A stretch of 64,000 bases of DNA from Caldimonas brevitalea. GTDB taxonomy: Bacteria; Pseudomonadota; Gammaproteobacteria; Burkholderiales; Burkholderiaceae_C. Shown here piece after piece: positions 26,227 through 35,671 of the stretch. The stretch is from positions 4,650,001 through 4,714,000 of the forward strand of contig NZ_CP011371.1 of NCBI RefSeq assembly GCF_001017435.1, given 5' to 3'. Position 1 is the stretch's first letter; every line of letters starts with the position of its first letter. Below the pieces are notes generated by a model, which was not told the origin of the DNA, ran no database searches, and saw nothing but the letters and a program-made list of their open reading frames with translations. A program made the position numbers and the translations under genes.

Positions 26227-27331
26227 ATGGACGCAGAACGCATCAACGCCCTGGGCGCCTCACTCGAAGACCTGACTCGGCGCACCGCCGAGCTTCGGAG
26301 GTATCTTTGACTGGGAGACCAAATCCCACCGCCTGAGCGAAGTCAACGCCGCGCTCGAAGACCCGACGGTCTGGAACGACCCCAAACACGCGCAGGAACT
26401 CGGCCGCGAAAAGAAGGCACTCGAAGCCGTCGTGCTGACCATCAGCCGGCTCGAGTCGGAGCTGTCGGACAACAGCGAACTGTTCGAGCTCTCGAAGGAC
26501 GATGACGACCACGCTGGCCTGCAGGCCATCGAGGCCGAGGTGAACGGCCTCACCGCCGAACTCGAACAGCTCGAGTTCCGCCGCATGTTCAGCAACCCGG
26601 CCGACCCCAACAACTGCTTCATCGACATCCAGGCTGGCGCCGGCGGCACAGAAGCCTGCGACTGGGCCAGCATGCTGCTGCGCCAGTATTTGCGCTATTG
26701 CGAACGCCGCGGCTTCAAGACCGAGGTGATGGAAGAGTCCGAAGGCGACGTCGCGGGCATCAAGAGCGCCACCATCAAGGTCGAAGGCGAATACGCGTTC
26801 GGCTATCTGCGCAGCGAAACCGGCGTGCACCGCCTGGTGCGCAAGAGCCCGTTCGACTCCTCGGGCGGGCGCCACACCTCGTTTGCCAGCGTGTTCGTCT
26901 ACCCTGAGGTGGACGACTCGATCGAAATCGAGATCAACCCGGCCGACGTGCGCACCGACACCTTCCGCGCCTCGGGCGCCGGTGGTCAGCACATCAACAA
27001 GACCGACTCGGCGGTGCGTCTCACGCACATGCCCACCGGTATCGTGGTGCAGTGCCAGAACGACCGCTCGCAGCACCGCAACCGCGACGAGGCGTGGCAG
27101 ATGCTGCGTTCGCGATTGTTCGAGCATGAGATGCGCAAGCGTCTGGCCGAGCAGCAGAAGCTGGAAGACAGCAAGACCGACGTGGGCTGGGGCCACCAGA
27201 TCCGTTCGTATGTGCTCGACCAGAGCCGTATCAAGGACCTGCGCACCAACGTCGAGATTTCCAACACCCAGAAAGTGCTGGACGGAGACCTGGACGCGTT
27301 CATCGAAGCCAGCCTGAAGCAAGGCATCTGA
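26227..27331 (+). CDS. prfB: Peptide chain release factor 2, with programmed +1 frameshift
   Basis: Translation starts at ATG 26227. Codon 28 is an in-frame TGA (26308-26310), reached through CTT (26305-26307). A Shine-Dalgarno-like GGAGG lies a few bases before it, and the next base is C, reproducing the known RF2 autoregulatory site. After a +1 shift, reading resumes with GAC at 26309 and continues to the stop at 27331, giving 367 residues. RF2 motifs are SPF (stop-codon recognition, UGA/UAA) and GAGGQHINK (peptidyl-tRNA hydrolysis). Low RF2 favours the shift and so restores RF2. It should not be annotated as a pseudogene. Confidence 0.96.
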
Positions 27332-27338
27332 AATCCCG

Positions 27339-27368
27339 GGCCCGGCGTCCTGTTGCGCACGCCGGGCC
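27339..27368 (+). terminator. Strong hairpin between prfB and pepN
   Basis: GGCCCGGCGT (27339-27348) and ACGCCGGGCC (27359-27368) form a perfect 10-bp stem with a 10-base loop just after the prfB stop. No U-tract follows, so it may be an mRNA 3'-stabilising or attenuating structure rather than a full terminator. Confidence 0.4.
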
Positions 27369-27390
27369 GCAACGAGAGAAAGACACCACC

Positions 27391-30072
27391 ATGCGAGAAG
27401 GCACTGCCGCCGTGACCCGCCGCGAGGACTACGCCCCGCCGGCCTACTGGATCAAGACCGTCGACCTGACCTTCGACCTCGACCCTGCCAAGACGCTGGT
27501 CTTCAACCGCATGCAGATCGAGCGCAACGAGCAGGTGCCCGTGCAGGCCTTGCGCCTCGACGGCGAAGACCTGAACCTGACCCGGGTGCTGGTCAACGGC
27601 GAGTCGGTGTCGTTTCGCGTCGAGAACCACCAGCTGGTGCTCGAGAACCTGCCGGCCGAGCCCTTCACACTCGAAGTGCGCACCACCTGCGCACCCGAGA
27701 AGAACACCCAGCTGTCGGGCCTCTACACCTCCAGCGGCGGCTTCTTCACGCAATGCGAAGCGCAGGGCTTCCGCCGCATCACCTACTTCCTCGACCGGCC
27801 CGACGTGATGGCGGTCTACACCGTCACACTCAAGGCCGACAAGGCGCGCTTCCCTGTGCTGCTGTCCAACGGCAACCTCATCGAGCAAGGTGAGCTGGAC
27901 GGCGGCCACAAGCACTACGCCAAGTGGAGCGACCCTTTCCCCAAGCCCAGCTATCTGTTTGCGCTGGTCGCAGCCAAGCTGGTGTGCCGCGAGCAGAAGA
28001 TCCGCTCGCGCTCGGGGCGCGACCACCTGCTGCAGGTCTACGTGCGGGCCGGCGACCTCGACAAGACCGAGCATGCGATGCGCTCGCTGATCGCCTCGGT
28101 GGCGTGGGACGAAGCGCGTTTTGGCCTGTCGCTCGACCTCGACCGCTTCATGATCGTCGCCGTCAGCGACTTCAACATGGGCGCGATGGAGAACAAGGGC
28201 CTCAACATCTTCAACACCAAGTACGTGCTGGCCAACCCCGCTACCGCGACCGACACCGACTTCTTCGGCATTGAGAGCGTGGTGGGGCATGAGTACTTCC
28301 ACAACTGGACCGGCAACCGCGTCACCTGCCGCGACTGGTTCCAGCTGAGCCTCAAGGAAGGCCTGACCGTCTTCCGCGACCAGGAGTTCAGCCAGGACCT
28401 GGCCGGCTCGCCGAGCGCGCGTGCCGTCAAGCGCATCGACGACGTGCGCACGCTGCGGCAGCATCAGTTCCCCGAAGACGCCGGCCCGATGGCGCACCCG
28501 GTGCGGCCCGACAGCTACATGGCGATCGACAACTTCTACACCGCGACCGTCTACGACAAGGGCGCCGAGGTGGTGCGCATGATGCAGACGCTGGTGGGCC
28601 GCGAGGGGTTTGCGCGCGGCATGACGCTCTACTTCGAGCGCCATGATGGCCAGGCGGTGACCTGCGACGATTTCGCCCAGGCGATTGCCGACGCCAACCC
28701 CGACAGCGCGCTGGCGCGCCAGTTGGACCAATTCAAGCGCTGGTACAGCCAGGCCGGCACGCCGCGGGTGCATGCGCGCGGCTATTACAACGCCGAGATG
28801 CGCACCTACCGCCTAGAGCTGAGCCAGTCGTGCCCCCCCACACCCGGCCAGCCTGACAAGGCGCCCTTCGTGATCCCCGTGGCCCTGGGCCTGGTGGGCC
28901 GCGACGACGGCCGCGCCCTGCCGCTGCAACTGGTCGGCGAAAACGCCGCGGCGGGCACCGAGCGGGTGCTGGTGCTGTCGGAAACGACCCAGCATTTCGA
29001 GTTCGTCGGCCTCGACGCCGAGCCCGTGCCGTCGCTGCTGCGCGGCTTTTCGGCACCGGTGGTGCTCGAAGACACGCTGAGCGACGCCGAGCTGCTGATC
29101 TTGCTGGCCCACGACCACGACCCCTTCAACCGCTGGGAGGCCGGGCAACGGCTGGCGCTCAACCGGCTGCTGGCGGCGGTCAAAGGCGACGGACAGGTGC
29201 ACCTCGACGCGCCGGTGATCGACGCCTTGCGCGCCGTGCTGCACCACCCGACGCTCGACGCCGCCTTCAAGGAACTGCTGCTGACCTTGCCGGGCGAGAG
29301 CTACATCGCCGAGCAGCTCGAGGAGGTGGACCCTCAGCGTATCCATGCCGTGCGCGAATCGTTGCGGCTGCAGCTGGCGCAGGCGCTGCACGCGGATTGG
29401 GAATGGGCCTTCGACCACTACCAGGTGGCCAATGAAGGCTACTCGCCCGACGCCGCGTCAGCGGGCCGCCGGGGTTTGGTCAACCTGGCGCTCGGCAACC
29501 TGTGCCTCGCGGCGGTGGAGCGGCAGTCGCCGTTGTGGCCCGGCAAGGCCTATCAGCGCTTCAAGGACGCCGACAACATGACCGACCGCCTGGGCGCCTT
29601 GAGCGCCTTGGTGGGCGCGCACAGCGAGCTGGCCGAGCCGGCGCTCGAGCGTTTTCACGCGCTGTTCAAGGACGAGGCGCTGGTGATCGACAAGTGGTTT
29701 GCGCTGCAGGCCTCGGCGCCCGAGAAAGACGGCAAGGTGTTCGCCCGCGCACGGCAGCTGCTGTCGCACCCGGATTTTTCGCTGCGCAACCCCAACCGTG
29801 CGCGCAGCCTGATCACCGCGCTGTGCTTCTCGAACCCGGCCGCGTTCCACCGCCGCGATGCGGCCGGCTACGTGTTCTGGGCTGACCGCGTGCTCGAGCT
29901 CGACGCCATCAACCCGCAGCTGGCCGCGCGCGTGGCACGCGCGATGGACCGCTGGCGCCAACTGGCCGAGCCTTACCGTAGCGCCGCGCGCGAGGCGATT
30001 GCGCGTGTGGCGGCACGGGCGGAACTGAGCGACGACGTGCGCGAGATCGTCACGCGCGCGCTGGGCGACTGA
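27391..30072 (+). CDS. pepN: Aminopeptidase N (M1 family)
   Basis: 893 residues, close to other bacterial PepN proteins of 870-890. The N-terminal beta domain is followed by the exopeptidase motif GAMEN near 265 and the zinc site HEYFHNWTGNR near 299, with the second-ligand Glu downstream in LKEGLTVFRDQEF. The C-terminal helical domain ends near DDVREIVTRALGD. It removes N-terminal residues from peptides in the cytoplasm during protein turnover. It follows prfB by 59 bp and may share its transcript. Confidence 0.97.
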   Translation: MREGTAAVTRREDYAPPAYWIKTVDLTFDLDPAKTLVFNRMQIERNEQVPVQALRLDGEDLNLTRVLVNGESVSFRVENHQLVLENLPAEPFTLEVRTTCAPEKNTQLSGLYTSSGGFFTQCEAQGFRRITYFLDRPDVMAVYTVTLKADKARFPVLLSNGNLIEQGELDGGHKHYAKWSDPFPKPSYLFALVAAKLVCREQKIRSRSGRDHLLQVYVRAGDLDKTEHAMRSLIASVAWDEARFGLSLDLDRFMIVAVSDFNMGAMENKGLNIFNTKYVLANPATATDTDFFGIESVVGHEYFHNWTGNRVTCRDWFQLSLKEGLTVFRDQEFSQDLAGSPSARAVKRIDDVRTLRQHQFPEDAGPMAHPVRPDSYMAIDNFYTATVYDKGAEVVRMMQTLVGREGFARGMTLYFERHDGQAVTCDDFAQAIADANPDSALARQLDQFKRWYSQAGTPRVHARGYYNAEMRTYRLELSQSCPPTPGQPDKAPFVIPVALGLVGRDDGRALPLQLVGENAAAGTERVLVLSETTQHFEFVGLDAEPVPSLLRGFSAPVVLEDTLSDAELLILLAHDHDPFNRWEAGQRLALNRLLAAVKGDGQVHLDAPVIDALRAVLHHPTLDAAFKELLLTLPGESYIAEQLEEVDPQRIHAVRESLRLQLAQALHADWEWAFDHYQVANEGYSPDAASAGRRGLVNLALGNLCLAAVERQSPLWPGKAYQRFKDADNMTDRLGALSALVGAHSELAEPALERFHALFKDEALVIDKWFALQASAPEKDGKVFARARQLLSHPDFSLRNPNRARSLITALCFSNPAAFHRRDAAGYVFWADRVLELDAINPQLAARVARAMDRWRQLAEPYRSAAREAIARVAARAELSDDVREIVTRALGD

Positions 30073-30150
30073 ACCAAGGTGTCCCCGGCCGACGGCCCCG
30101 GGGCCCGTCTGACTCGATAATGCATTTGTTCACTTTAGGGAGTCTTTGAG

Positions 30151-31170
30151 ATGAGCACCAAACGCGTGAGCCTCACGCAATACCTGGTCGAGCAGCAGCG
30201 CCTGCACGGCCATATTCCGGGGCAGCTGCGCCTCTTGATCGAGGTGGTGGCGCGCGCGTGCAAGCGCATCGCCATCAGCGTCAACAAGGGCGCCTTGGGC
30301 GACGTGCTCGGCACGGCCGGCACCGAGAACGTGCAAGGTGAGGTGCAGAAGAAGCTCGACGTGATCGCCAACGAGGTGCTCATCGAGGCCAACGAATGGG
30401 GCGGCCATTTGGCCGCGATGGCGTCGGAGGAGATGGACGGCATCTATGTCGTGCCCAACCGCTTTCCTCAAGGCGAATACATGCTGCTGTTCGATCCGCT
30501 CGACGGCTCCAGCAACATCGACGTCAACGTCAGCATCGGCACCATCTTCTCGGTGCTGAAGAAGCCCGAGGGGCACGCCGGCGTCAGCGAAGAAGACTTC
30601 TTGCAGCCCGGCCACCAGCAGGCCGCGGCAGGCTATTGCGTCTATGGACCCCAGACCACGCTGGTGCTGACCGTGGGCGACGGCGTGGCGATGTTCACCC
30701 TTGACCGTGAACAGGGCTCGTGGGTGCTGACGCAAGACGGGGTGCGCATTCCGCCCGACACCAAGGAATTCGCGATCAACATGAGCAACATGCGCCACTG
30801 GGCCCCGCCGGTGCGCCGTTATATCGACGAATGCCTGGCCGGCAAGGAAGGCCCGCGCGGCAAGGACTTCAACATGCGCTGGGTGGCCTCGATGGTGGCC
30901 GATGTGCACCGCATTCTGACCCGCGGCGGCATCTTCATGTACCCGTGGGACCAGCGCGAGCCGGACAAGCCGGGGAAGCTGCGCTTGCTGTACGAGGCGA
31001 ACCCGATGAGCTTCTTGGTGGAGCAAGCCGGTGGGGCAGCCACGAATGGGCACCAGCGGATTCTGGACGTGAAACCGAGCAAGCTGCACGAGCGCGTGAG
31101 CGTGGTGCTGGGGTCGAAAAACGAGGTGGAGCGGGTGACGGCTTATCACCTGGAGGCGGGGGGGCGGTAA
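30151..31170 (+). CDS. fbp: Fructose-1,6-bisphosphatase class I
   Basis: 339 residues, typical of the class I enzyme. The metal/substrate motif [15 protein letters not shown] is intact, as are MASEEMDG (metal-binding Glu) and GGIFMYPWD. It hydrolyses fructose 1,6-bisphosphate to fructose 6-phosphate in gluconeogenesis and, where present, the Calvin cycle. AGGGAG precedes the ATG. It is the last housekeeping protein gene before the tRNA and island. Confidence 0.97.
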   Translation: MSTKRVSLTQYLVEQQRLHGHIPGQLRLLIEVVARACKRIAISVNKGALGDVLGTAGTENVQGEVQKKLDVIANEVLIEANEWGGHLAAMASEEMDGIYVVPNRFPQGEYMLLFDPLDGSSNIDVNVSIGTIFSVLKKPEGHAGVSEEDFLQPGHQQAAAGYCVYGPQTTLVLTVGDGVAMFTLDREQGSWVLTQDGVRIPPDTKEFAINMSNMRHWAPPVRRYIDECLAGKEGPRGKDFNMRWVASMVADVHRILTRGGIFMYPWDQREPDKPGKLRLLYEANPMSFLVEQAGGAATNGHQRILDVKPSKLHERVSVVLGSKNEVERVTAYHLEAGGR

Positions 31171-31241
31171 GGGCCTTCGACGGGGTGAGGGTGGGCTGGA
31201 ACGGAGCTGGCGCCCTCTTCCCTGATCGCGGAAAGAACTGC

Positions 31242-31247
31242 TAGAAT
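31242..31247 (+). promoter_or_regulatory. -10-like element of the tRNA-Thr promoter
   Basis: TAGAAT lies 12 bp before the tRNA 5' end, good spacing for transcription starting a few bases upstream of the mature tRNA. No convincing -35 hexamer is seen. Confidence 0.4.
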
Positions 31248-31258
31248 CGCGTTTCTTT

Positions 31259-31334
31259 GCCGGTGTAGCTCAGTTGGTAGAGCAGCGCATTCGTAATGCG
31301 AAGGTCGGGAGTTCGACTCTCTTCACCGGCACCA
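31259..31334 (+). tRNA. tRNA-Thr (anticodon CGU)
   Basis: A 76-nt cloverleaf with acceptor stem GCCGGTG/CACCGGC, D-arm with GTAGCTCAGTTGGTAGAGC, anticodon CGT at 31292-31294 (position 34-36), T-loop GTTCGAC, and an encoded CCA end. It reads ACG codons for threonine. It marks the boundary between conserved chromosomal genes and the accessory island to its right, a common integration context. No full duplicate of its 3' end was found in the window. Confidence 0.97.
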
Positions 31335-31341
31335 AGACACA

Positions 31342-31372
31342 ACGCCCAACCGCTCTCGGTTGGGCGTTTTGC
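31342..31372 (+). terminator. Intrinsic terminator of tRNA-Thr
   Basis: ACGCCCAACCG (31342-31352) and CGGTTGGGCGT (31357-31367) form a perfect 11-bp stem with a CTCT loop, followed by a T-rich tail (TTTGCTTT). Confidence 0.9.
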
Positions 31373-31410
31373 TTTCTGGGTTTCCCGCAACGGCGCGGGG
31401 TTCCCGGCCG

Positions 31411-31524
31411 TTCTGCGTAGGCCACGCCTGCGTCCTTCCCCGCCGTTTTTGGCCCGGTTGGACTCTCTTTTCCTCTCTCTTCTCTAAAAAGTAGGGCAAC
31501 TTTTTCCGTCTGGCCTACGCAGAA
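31411..31524. repeat. 13-bp inverted repeat pair
   Basis: TTCTGCGTAGGCC at 31411-31423 and its exact reverse complement GGCCTACGCAGAA at 31512-31524 bracket about 88 bp. The arrangement could be the ends of a tiny non-autonomous element or a recombination scar at the island edge. No flanking target duplication is evident. Confidence 0.5.
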
Positions 31525-31621
31525 GTCCTTTGCTGACGCGGACTTACGCGAGGGTCGAATAGAGCGGTTTTCCAGGGTCTTGGTGTAGCAAAGACGCACG
31601 AAAAACAGGGGCCTGCCGGCT

Positions 31622-31700
31622 GATGACTAGTATGGAAAGGAGTGGCCGCCGCGTCCCGACCCGTTGCGGCCGTTACACGTGCCGACGCCGATGACTAGTA
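31622..31700. repeat. 11-bp direct repeat near island edge
   Basis: GATGACTAGTA occurs at 31622-31632 and again at 31690-31700, 68 bp apart, in non-coding DNA. Confidence 0.5.
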
Positions 31701-32037
31701 CGCAGAGGTTGCTCACGGTCACGGCCTGAAGAACGGCATTCACGCTCCCTTCCACCTTTCGGCCTTTCATCGAAGCCGAAGCGCAGAGGTCTGAATGGTC
31801 GAGGTACGAAGCGCAGCAAACGTTGAACTCACCGCGCCTACTCGCACCACGCGGGCGACCACGTTTTGACGACTTGACCTGACACTTCCGAGCCCACTTG
31901 GACCAACCCAAAATCGAGTCGATCCGAAAGGCAGGTGGAATTAGACATTTCGTCACATAGTCTCTTGGGGATTTAGAGCAAGATCGGCCGCCGACAGTCG
32001 GGACCGCTCAACTCGAAGCCGGATGACCCTAGATAAA

Positions 32038-33999
32038 TCATTTTCTCCAGCTGGGCCAGTCATTGGGAACCAGTGCCGGGGGATCGGTCCAAGGTTGCTC
32101 GACCAGAGCATCCTGGAACCAGGTGTCGGCGAAGTTTGCGTGCTCCGTTACGATCAACTGGAATCCGGGCACCAGCTTCGTGGTGAAGCGCAACAAGGTC
32201 TCGAACAGCCTTCTTGCGGCCATTAGATCAACGTCGACAGTCTGGGTAAGTTTGGCATCCCCAGCAACTGACTCGTAGATGGTCTGCGAGGGAAAGTACA
32301 CCTGTGTGGGCTGGTCCAGCATCAGAAACCGAGGAATTGGGACTCGGTTCTTCGCCGCATAGTGATGCAGGGCGAGCAGCGCTGAGATGTGATACGCAAG
32401 CCAGTTGGCACCGCCCCCTGTGCGATTCATGGGGACCGGATCTCCCGGGCGCTCGACCACAACGGTCAGCTTGTTCACATCAAGCCTGAACGGGAACTCG
32501 TGGAAATAGGCTTTGAATTCACGAACCAGTTCCGTCAGCGTCGCGGACACGTTTGTGAGAATTGACTCCAATCGGGCCTCGGCGTCGTCGTCAGAGCCTG
32601 CGAGTTTTGCCCAGTGATCAACCTTGGCTTCGAGTCGATCGACTTTCAGCTTGAGGGCGGCGAGGGAGTCGCTAGGCTTGATGCTGTCGAGGAAAAAGCT
32701 AACTCGACCCTGAACTCTTGCTGCTTGTGTGTTCGCGTCCTCTTGAGCCGAGGCCTTCTCTTCTGCCAGGACGGCCGCTGCCAGGTCCGCCTCAACCTCG
32801 CGAATCGCCTCAGATACCTCACTAGCGCGCTTGGTCAGCGACGCAAGGTGCTCTTCAAGACGAGGTCGCGTCCCTCCGACGTTTGCTAAATCGCTATCGA
32901 GGCTCTTCAGCTCCTGAAGAAGCAGCTCCGCAATGCCTTCCATTCGGGCGTCGGATTCACTGAGAAACGGCCACTGCCACGCACCGTTCGCGTCGCGCGG
33001 CAATGCCTTGATGGACTCAAGCCTTGAGCGCTGTTCCTGGGCTTCCTTCTCAAAGTCGGAGACGCCGTTTGTGTAGCGTTGTGCGGCAACGATTTGGTCC
33101 TGCAGACGCCGGCGCTCGGCACGCAGTTTGACTCGGCGTGCCTGCAACCTCGACAACTCCCCATCGCCCAGCAGAGGAGTCGGCCCAGGCCTCCAGGCCA
33201 GCACCTGTCGCAGCGAGTTGATCAGGTCGCTCTCGCTCGCGCCTCCCGCCGGCACATTGGAGAATGGAATGCCAACAGTTCGGGCCTCTGCCAAAAGCCC
33301 AATCCCGCGCGTGTCCAATGCATCCTCAGACTCTTCCGCGGCGCGAAGTTCCTTTTGAGCAATCCGCAGCTCACGCTGAGCTGCCCGCCGGTATGCCTCC
33401 GCCTCGATATCACCAACCTTCGACACGCCGAAGAGGACGGCGAACGTATCGCGGATGGTCTGTGGCAAGTGCTCCTCGCCCTGTCGATAAAACAAGAGAT
33501 CCTTGCTGGCTACCAAGCCCTGCTTCTGAAAAAGGTAGAAGACCGTGTGCTTGACGTTGACCGAGTAGCTCGCGCGACTGCTGTTCTCAGGAACTGCTGT
33601 TTTTGCCTCTGGAATGCCGAGCAGGGAAGATAGAACCTCTTGCACCAGCTCATCGCCGCCGTCGTGCTTAAGGGCCGAGAAGGGCGGCGGCTCAATCTTC
33701 GCTCCTCGTCTAACCATAGCAAGCGAGCATTTGACCTGACCCGGCTTTGGGTTCGGCTTAGCGACGAATACTTGCTCTGCAGGGAACTGAAATGTGACTG
33801 CGAACCAAGAAACCTTCTCCCGGATGAAACCCTCTGCAATCTTGCAGTCTGCCTCGCCCATGCAGTACTCGACGATGTCCGAAAGAGAAGACTTTCCCGT
33901 CGATGCCAAGCCGGTAATGATGTTCAGCCCATCGGTGTTGAAAGGGAGATCCCGCCGGCGACCGTCATGGCTATAAATGTGGATCGAAGCAATCTTCAT
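32038..33999 (-). CDS. ABC-3C system ATPase (SMC/RecN-like, DUF3732)
   Basis: 653 residues. An N-terminal ABC/SMC-type ATPase lobe has Walker A GLASTGKSS (30-38). Roughly residues 200-470 are long helices with heptad character, interrupted by the AWRPGPTPLLGDGELSRLQ region. The C-terminal lobe has FLMLDQPTQVYFP, the DUF3732-type Walker B variant with Gln where most ABC proteins have Glu. This is the ATPase of three-component ABC (ABC-3C) conflict systems. Its ATG overlaps the middle-component stop by 4 bp. It probably senses or remodels DNA or nucleoprotein and licenses the effector (inference). Confidence 0.85.
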   Translation of the reverse strand: MKIASIHIYSHDGRRRDLPFNTDGLNIITGLASTGKSSLSDIVEYCMGEADCKIAEGFIREKVSWFAVTFQFPAEQVFVAKPNPKPGQVKCSLAMVRRGAKIEPPPFSALKHDGGDELVQEVLSSLLGIPEAKTAVPENSSRASYSVNVKHTVFYLFQKQGLVASKDLLFYRQGEEHLPQTIRDTFAVLFGVSKVGDIEAEAYRRAAQRELRIAQKELRAAEESEDALDTRGIGLLAEARTVGIPFSNVPAGGASESDLINSLRQVLAWRPGPTPLLGDGELSRLQARRVKLRAERRRLQDQIVAAQRYTNGVSDFEKEAQEQRSRLESIKALPRDANGAWQWPFLSESDARMEGIAELLLQELKSLDSDLANVGGTRPRLEEHLASLTKRASEVSEAIREVEADLAAAVLAEEKASAQEDANTQAARVQGRVSFFLDSIKPSDSLAALKLKVDRLEAKVDHWAKLAGSDDDAEARLESILTNVSATLTELVREFKAYFHEFPFRLDVNKLTVVVERPGDPVPMNRTGGGANWLAYHISALLALHHYAAKNRVPIPRFLMLDQPTQVYFPSQTIYESVAGDAKLTQTVDVDLMAARRLFETLLRFTTKLVPGFQLIVTEHANFADTWFQDALVEQPWTDPPALVPNDWPSWRK

Positions 34000-34484
34000 G
34001 GGCGAATAGACAAGCTGGTATAGATGGTCACGCGGTCATTGATCTGCGCAAAGTCGCGGCCGAGGATGGCGGCTGCTACGCGGCACTGCTCGGCGTCCTC
34101 CGTTCCCAATGGCTCTGGTGAGACCCTCCGTGGGAGCAGTTGAATACCGCCGGCCTCGCTGACGGTAATGCACTCGCGGCTTGCTAAAAGTGCGAGAGCC
34201 TCCATGGCGTGTTGAATGAGACCCTGGGCACGCCGCGCGAAGTCAACCAGCAAGTCGGGACGCCTGGCGAGTACGCGGAGGACTGAGACTTTTTTGTTGG
34301 CGCAGATCTCGTCACGCATTTCTTGGTGCAGGCACAGTGGCAGCACGAGAAGCGCTAGGGAGTACGGCATTGGAGCCTGAGCTTGCTTCTGGTAAGCGCG
34401 GAGCGCCGACGCAAGCACAAGCGCGCAGTACGCCGGATTGAATAGATTTCGCTCCTCGATCGGGCGTGAAGACCAGTCAATCAT
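33996..34484 (-). CDS. ABC-3C system middle component
   Basis: 162 residues, mostly helical. It begins with EERNLFNPAYCALVLASALRAYQ and includes PMPYSLALLVLPLCLHQ, the pattern of three-component ABC system middle components. No catalytic motif is seen. It sits between effector and ATPase genes with 1-bp and 4-bp overlaps, so the three proteins should be made in linked amounts. The likely role is an adaptor linking the ATPase to the effector; this rests on family and position. Confidence 0.78.
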   Translation of the reverse strand: MIDWSSRPIEERNLFNPAYCALVLASALRAYQKQAQAPMPYSLALLVLPLCLHQEMRDEICANKKVSVLRVLARRPDLLVDFARRAQGLIQHAMEALALLASRECITVSEAGGIQLLPRRVSPEPLGTEDAEQCRVAAAILGRDFAQINDRVTIYTSLSIRP

Positions 34485-35671
34485 CAGTTCGCCTGCAGGG
34501 TGGTCTTGAGGCGCTCAAGAAACCTGGGGTGCCAATGCACTCCAGGGATAGGTTTCCGATCGGCAAGGATGTGGAATGTCCCGCGGCGAACGTACTCCTC
34601 GGTAACTCGGGCCCTGATCTGGATGTGGGCAGACTTTGCTTCGGCCCATTCGTAGAGCCGCTGCCCGGCATCCTGAAGCTTTTCTTCCGTATCTGTCTCG
34701 GTCACCTTGACGTAGGCTTTCGCTCGCTTCCACTCATCAACTAGCCGCTGCTCAAACTTGGCCATTTCTCCGTTGAACAGCACGTTCACCCGGGCCCAGT
34801 GAGACCGCTGCGAGAAGGCCCGATGGAAGTCGAGGATGGCAAGCTCAAGGCTATCGGTCGGCATTCCAATGGCCCGAAGCTGTTCGACAAATTGACGTGT
34901 GTCGTTGGATGGGTCAATACCACCCGCCGGAAAGCTATCGTCGAAAGTAATCGGCAGGTTGTCGTCGGCGTACTCGCTGTTGATGCTGGCAACCTTGTCC
35001 CACACCTCAGCGCCGCTGATGGGCTCACGGTCTCGAACGATGACGCCAATCGCCTGCCGCGTCCACCATCCCTCTAGTCGTTCCTGGACATCCGCTCGAT
35101 ACAGCCTAGGAACTGCTTTCAGTTGCTTGGCGATTTCTGTGTCGAGGCTCTGGATGCGAGGCGAGCTGTCGAATATGACGACTCGAGAGAGAAAGTCGCG
35201 TCGCTCGTCCGTCGATAGCTTGTCGAGCTCGGCTTTGATCTCTCGGCTCAGTTCCGTGCTCGACCGGTCAAGTTCGGCGACGAGGCGCGCTGGGAAGTCG
35301 TCGGACATGGGCTCGGCACCACTGAGGAAGTACTTCAGCATCGAGCTCGGCCCGACGCGCGCGGTTGTGGCCATGCAGAAGGAGTGTTCGCAAGCGAGCC
35401 TCCCATCGCGGGCGTAGCGGTTGAGCCAGATTCGGACAGACTTCCAGAAGTCGACCGACAGCGTACCCACGGTCTCGCCTTCCTGCTTGTGCTTGAGGGA
35501 GACCAGCGTGCTCTGGCCATCCACATCGACCAGCTGAACGTCGTCATCGGCTTCGATGAAGAGAGACTGGCTTTCGTCCTGCTTCATCAGATGCGCGAGC
35601 GCAAAGCGAATCTGATAGACGTAGCCCAGGCCTTGCTCACCAGCCGAGTACTTATCCTTTTTTGTTGCCAT
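34484..35671 (-). CDS. ABC-3C system effector, PD-(D/E)XK nuclease-like N-terminus
   Basis: 395 residues, first gene of the operon. AAGGA lies before the ATG. The N-terminus begins GEQGLGYVYQIRFAL, then FIEADDDVQLV (E40, D42-44) and TLVSLKHKQEG (about 56-65). This acidic...LKHK spacing resembles restriction-type nuclease cores (DUF4297/Cap4-like) used as effectors in conflict systems. The C-terminal part (about 240-395) matches the ABC-3C C-terminal domain pattern (PRFLERLKTTLQ at the end). It probably cuts DNA when the system is triggered. The nuclease assignment is by motif only. Confidence 0.72.
   Translation of the reverse strand: MATKKDKYSAGEQGLGYVYQIRFALAHLMKQDESQSLFIEADDDVQLVDVDGQSTLVSLKHKQEGETVGTLSVDFWKSVRIWLNRYARDGRLACEHSFCMATTARVGPSSMLKYFLSGAEPMSDDFPARLVAELDRSSTELSREIKAELDKLSTDERRDFLSRVVIFDSSPRIQSLDTEIAKQLKAVPRLYRADVQERLEGWWTRQAIGVIVRDREPISGAEVWDKVASINSEYADDNLPITFDDSFPAGGIDPSNDTRQFVEQLRAIGMPTDSLELAILDFHRAFSQRSHWARVNVLFNGEMAKFEQRLVDEWKRAKAYVKVTETDTEEKLQDAGQRLYEWAEAKSAHIQIRARVTEEYVRRGTFHILADRKPIPGVHWHPRFLERLKTTLQAN

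Larger units (their letters stand above)
31368..32037. other. Gene-poor island boundary with repeats
   Basis: About 670 bp with no supported gene. It contains a 13-bp inverted repeat (31411-31423 with 31512-31524) and an 11-bp direct repeat GATGACTAGTA (31622-31632 and 31690-31700), annotated separately. A leftward frame at 31627-31956 has no Shine-Dalgarno, domain or codon support. Confidence 0.5.

Noticed and set aside
31457..31473. Partial match to the tRNA-Thr 3' half (GTTGGACTCTCTTTTCC versus GTTCGACTCTCTTCACC)
   Set aside because: Three mismatches in 17 and similarity stops before the CCA end, so it is too weak for an attachment-site duplicate.
31627..31956. 109-codon minus-strand frame at the island edge
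   Set aside because: No Shine-Dalgarno, no domain, unusual composition, and it spans one copy of a direct repeat.
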